DNA of 6,041 bases. Origin: Selenomonadaceae bacterium. GTDB taxonomy: Bacteria > Bacillota > Negativicutes > Selenomonadales > Selenomonadaceae. A program made the position numbers and the translations under genes. Of this stretch, positions 4,647 through 6,041 are shown piece by piece (the stretch's first letter is position 1; every line of letters begins with the position of its first letter). The notes under the pieces were generated by a model. It was not told the origin of the DNA. It saw only the letters and a program-made list of their open reading frames with translations, and ran no database searches. The DNA is taken from positions 1-6,041 of the forward strand of contig JAEEGN010000305.1 in NCBI GenBank assembly GCA_016280345.1, read 5' to 3'.

Positions 4647-6041
4647 TTATTCCGGGCAACGAATCCCGTACGCAGGCAGCGACGCCATGGCCGCCACCGC
4701 CTGGCCCAGGGCGAGGCCGCCGTCGTTGGGCGGAATCAGATGGTGGCGCAGGACCCGGAAGCCCTTTGCCTGCAATCCCTCCTCCACCAGACGGAGCAGC
4801 AGCCCGTTCTGGAACACGCCGCCGGACAGGGCGGCCGTTGAAAGGCCGGTTTCCGCCCGGGCCGTTTCGCACCCCGCCACGATCCGCGCGGCGAGGCCGG
4901 CGTGAAAAGCGAAGGCCAGCGTCCCGGCGTCCTCCCCCCGCAGCCGCCGCTCCACGACGGCGCGAAAGAGGGCGTCGGTGGACAGCAGGAAACGACCGTC
5001 CGCCGCCCGGTTGCGATTCGCGAGAGCCTCCGGCGACTCTGCCGTCCCGGCGGGGAACGCGCCAGGGGACGCCGCTTTCCCCTCTGCCTCCCGGGCCGCC
5101 GTCTCCAGCCGGATGGCCGCCTCGCCCTCGAAGGTCACGGCGCGGCAGAGGCCGAGGACGGCGCTCACGGCGTCGAAGAGCCGCCCGGCGCTGGTGGTGG
5201 CGACGCAGTTGACGCCCCGCGCCGCCATCCAGCCCTGGGCCGCGATTTCCCTCTCGCCCGCCAGATTCAGGGATTGCCCGATTCGCGACGCTGCCGCCGC
5301 GCCGAAAAGCTGATGCAGCAGATTCGCCGCCGGCCGCCAGCCCTCCTCCGCCGCCCGGTCGCCCCCCGCCAGCGGGAAGGGGGTGATGGAGCCGAGGCGT
5401 CGGAAACCCCGCGCCTCCGCCAAAAGGAATTCGCCGCCCCAGACGGTGCCGTCGGGGCCGTAGCCGGTGCCGTCAAAGGCGACGCCGATGGCCGGGCCGG
5501 GGAAATCGTTCTCCGCCAGACAGGAAAGCACGTGCGCATAGTGGTGCTGCACCGGAAGCAGCGGCCGCCCCATGGCGGCGGCGATTTTCCGCGACTGGTA
5601 GCGCGGGTGGAGGTCGCAGGCCACGATCTGGGGCGTGATTTCCAGCAGCGTCGCCATCCGCTCCACCGTCTCCCGCAGCGCCGCCGCCGTGCGGGCGTCT
5701 CCCAGGTCCCCCACGTAGGCCGAGGGATAGAACAGCCCGTCCCGGGCCAGGCAGAAGGTATTCTTGAGATCGCCGCCGATGGCCAGCGCCGCGCCGTGGA
5801 AATCCGCCGAGACCATGACCGGCAGCGGCGCGTAGCCCCGGCTGCGGCGGACCATATAGGGGGCGTCGTCGATGAAGTCCATCACCGTGTCGTCGGCCCG
5901 GACCCGGATGCGCCGGTCGTGGGTCAGAATGAGGTCGGCGATGCCGGCCAGCGCCTGCCGCGCCTCACCGTCGGTGCGGCAAATCGGCGCCCCGGAGGGA
6001 TTGCCGCTGGTCATCACCAGGCAGTCCGGCACCGTCAGGCC
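4647..6041 (-). CDS. hypF: [NiFe]-hydrogenase maturation carbamoyltransferase HypF, C-terminal part (partial, 5' end outside window)
   Basis: The frame is open to the right edge, giving the last 464 residues of a protein that is usually about 750 long; the GTG at 6032 is internal. HypF uses carbamoyl phosphate and ATP to make the thiocarbamate on HypE that becomes the cyanide ligands of the hydrogenase NiFe site. The N-terminal acylphosphatase and zinc-finger domains are missing. What remains is the end of the YrdC-like domain (VMTSGNPSGAPI, VRRSRGYAPLPV, fragment residues 9-75) and the Kae1-like domain: metal-binding HHYAH (166-170), FDGTGYGPDGTVWGGEF (189-205), TSAGRLFDAVSA (283-294), SGGVFQN (406-412) and NDGGLALGQ (439-447). 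All expected motifs are intact. No hypC, hypD or hypE follows; a 148-base gap and the TAXI gene come next, so hypF ends its cluster here. Confidence 0.96.
   Translation of the reverse strand, partial: GLTVPDCLVMTSGNPSGAPICRTDGEARQALAGIADLILTHDRRIRVRADDTVMDFIDDAPYMVRRSRGYAPLPVMVSADFHGAALAIGGDLKNTFCLARDGLFYPSAYVGDLGDARTAAALRETVERMATLLEITPQIVACDLHPRYQSRKIAAAMGRPLLPVQHHYAHVLSCLAENDFPGPAIGVAFDGTGYGPDGTVWGGEFLLAEARGFRRLGSITPFPLAGGDRAAEEGWRPAANLLHQLFGAAAASRIGQSLNLAGEREIAAQGWMAARGVNCVATTSAGRLFDAVSAVLGLCRAVTFEGEAAIRLETAAREAEGKAASPGAFPAGTAESPEALANRNRAADGRFLLSTDALFRAVVERRLRGEDAGTLAFAFHAGLAARIVAGCETARAETGLSTAALSGGVFQNGLLLRLVEEGLQAKGFRVLRHHLIPPNDGGLALGQAVAAMASLPAYGIRCPE

Noticed and set aside
4571..5212. 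Open frame of 213 codons on the plus strand opposite hypF
   Set aside because: The translation is dominated by Arg, Pro and Ala, the usual product of the antisense strand of a GC-rich gene, and hypF motifs are intact on the other strand.
6030..6032. GTG at 6032 as the start of a 461-residue HypF-like protein
   Set aside because: The frame continues to the window edge and the protein would begin inside the YrdC-like domain, so the gene is simply cut by the window.

Overview
The window is a GC-rich piece of bacterial chromosome. It holds five protein genes, two of them cut by the window edges, and no RNA gene, insertion sequence or CRISPR array that I can see. The best guess for the host is an anaerobic Firmicute, perhaps of the Negativicutes type. 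The evidence is a Lon protease end of the LonB/LonC kind, strong AGGAGG-type ribosome binding sites, a hydrogenase maturation gene (hypF) and a binding lipoprotein of the TAXI family. This is inference from gene content only.

Layout. Positions 1-897 read rightward: the C-terminal protease domain of a Lon-family enzyme, then a small tatA gene for the twin-arginine translocase. A perfect 19-bp hairpin at 906-952 separates them from everything to the right, where all genes read leftward. From right to left these are the C-terminal 464 residues of HypF (6041-4647), a TAXI-family solute-binding lipoprotein (4498-3488), a GltS-type sodium/glutamate symporter (3472-2282) and a secreted protein of the major royal jelly/yellow family (2034-958). 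The hairpin has A- and T-tracts in its arms and probably terminates transcription from both sides.

How the genes relate. The TAXI and gltS genes are 15 bases apart and look translationally linked. The TAXI proteins usually serve TRAP transporters with a fused DctQM membrane subunit. None is present here; the adjacent membrane protein is a GltS symporter instead. Some TAXI proteins are known to bind glutamate, so the pair suggests a binding-protein-assisted sodium/glutamate uptake system. This is the most interesting proposal in the window. Parts of the TAXI/gltS stretch are visibly poorer in GC than the flanking lon and hypF genes, which hints at separate acquisition. The royal-jelly-like gene has its own extended -10 promoter, a leader of about 130 bases and a possible five-codon leader ORF that copies its own start region.

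HypF belongs to [NiFe]-hydrogenase maturation, but no other hyp gene follows it, so its partners must lie upstream beyond the right edge or elsewhere.
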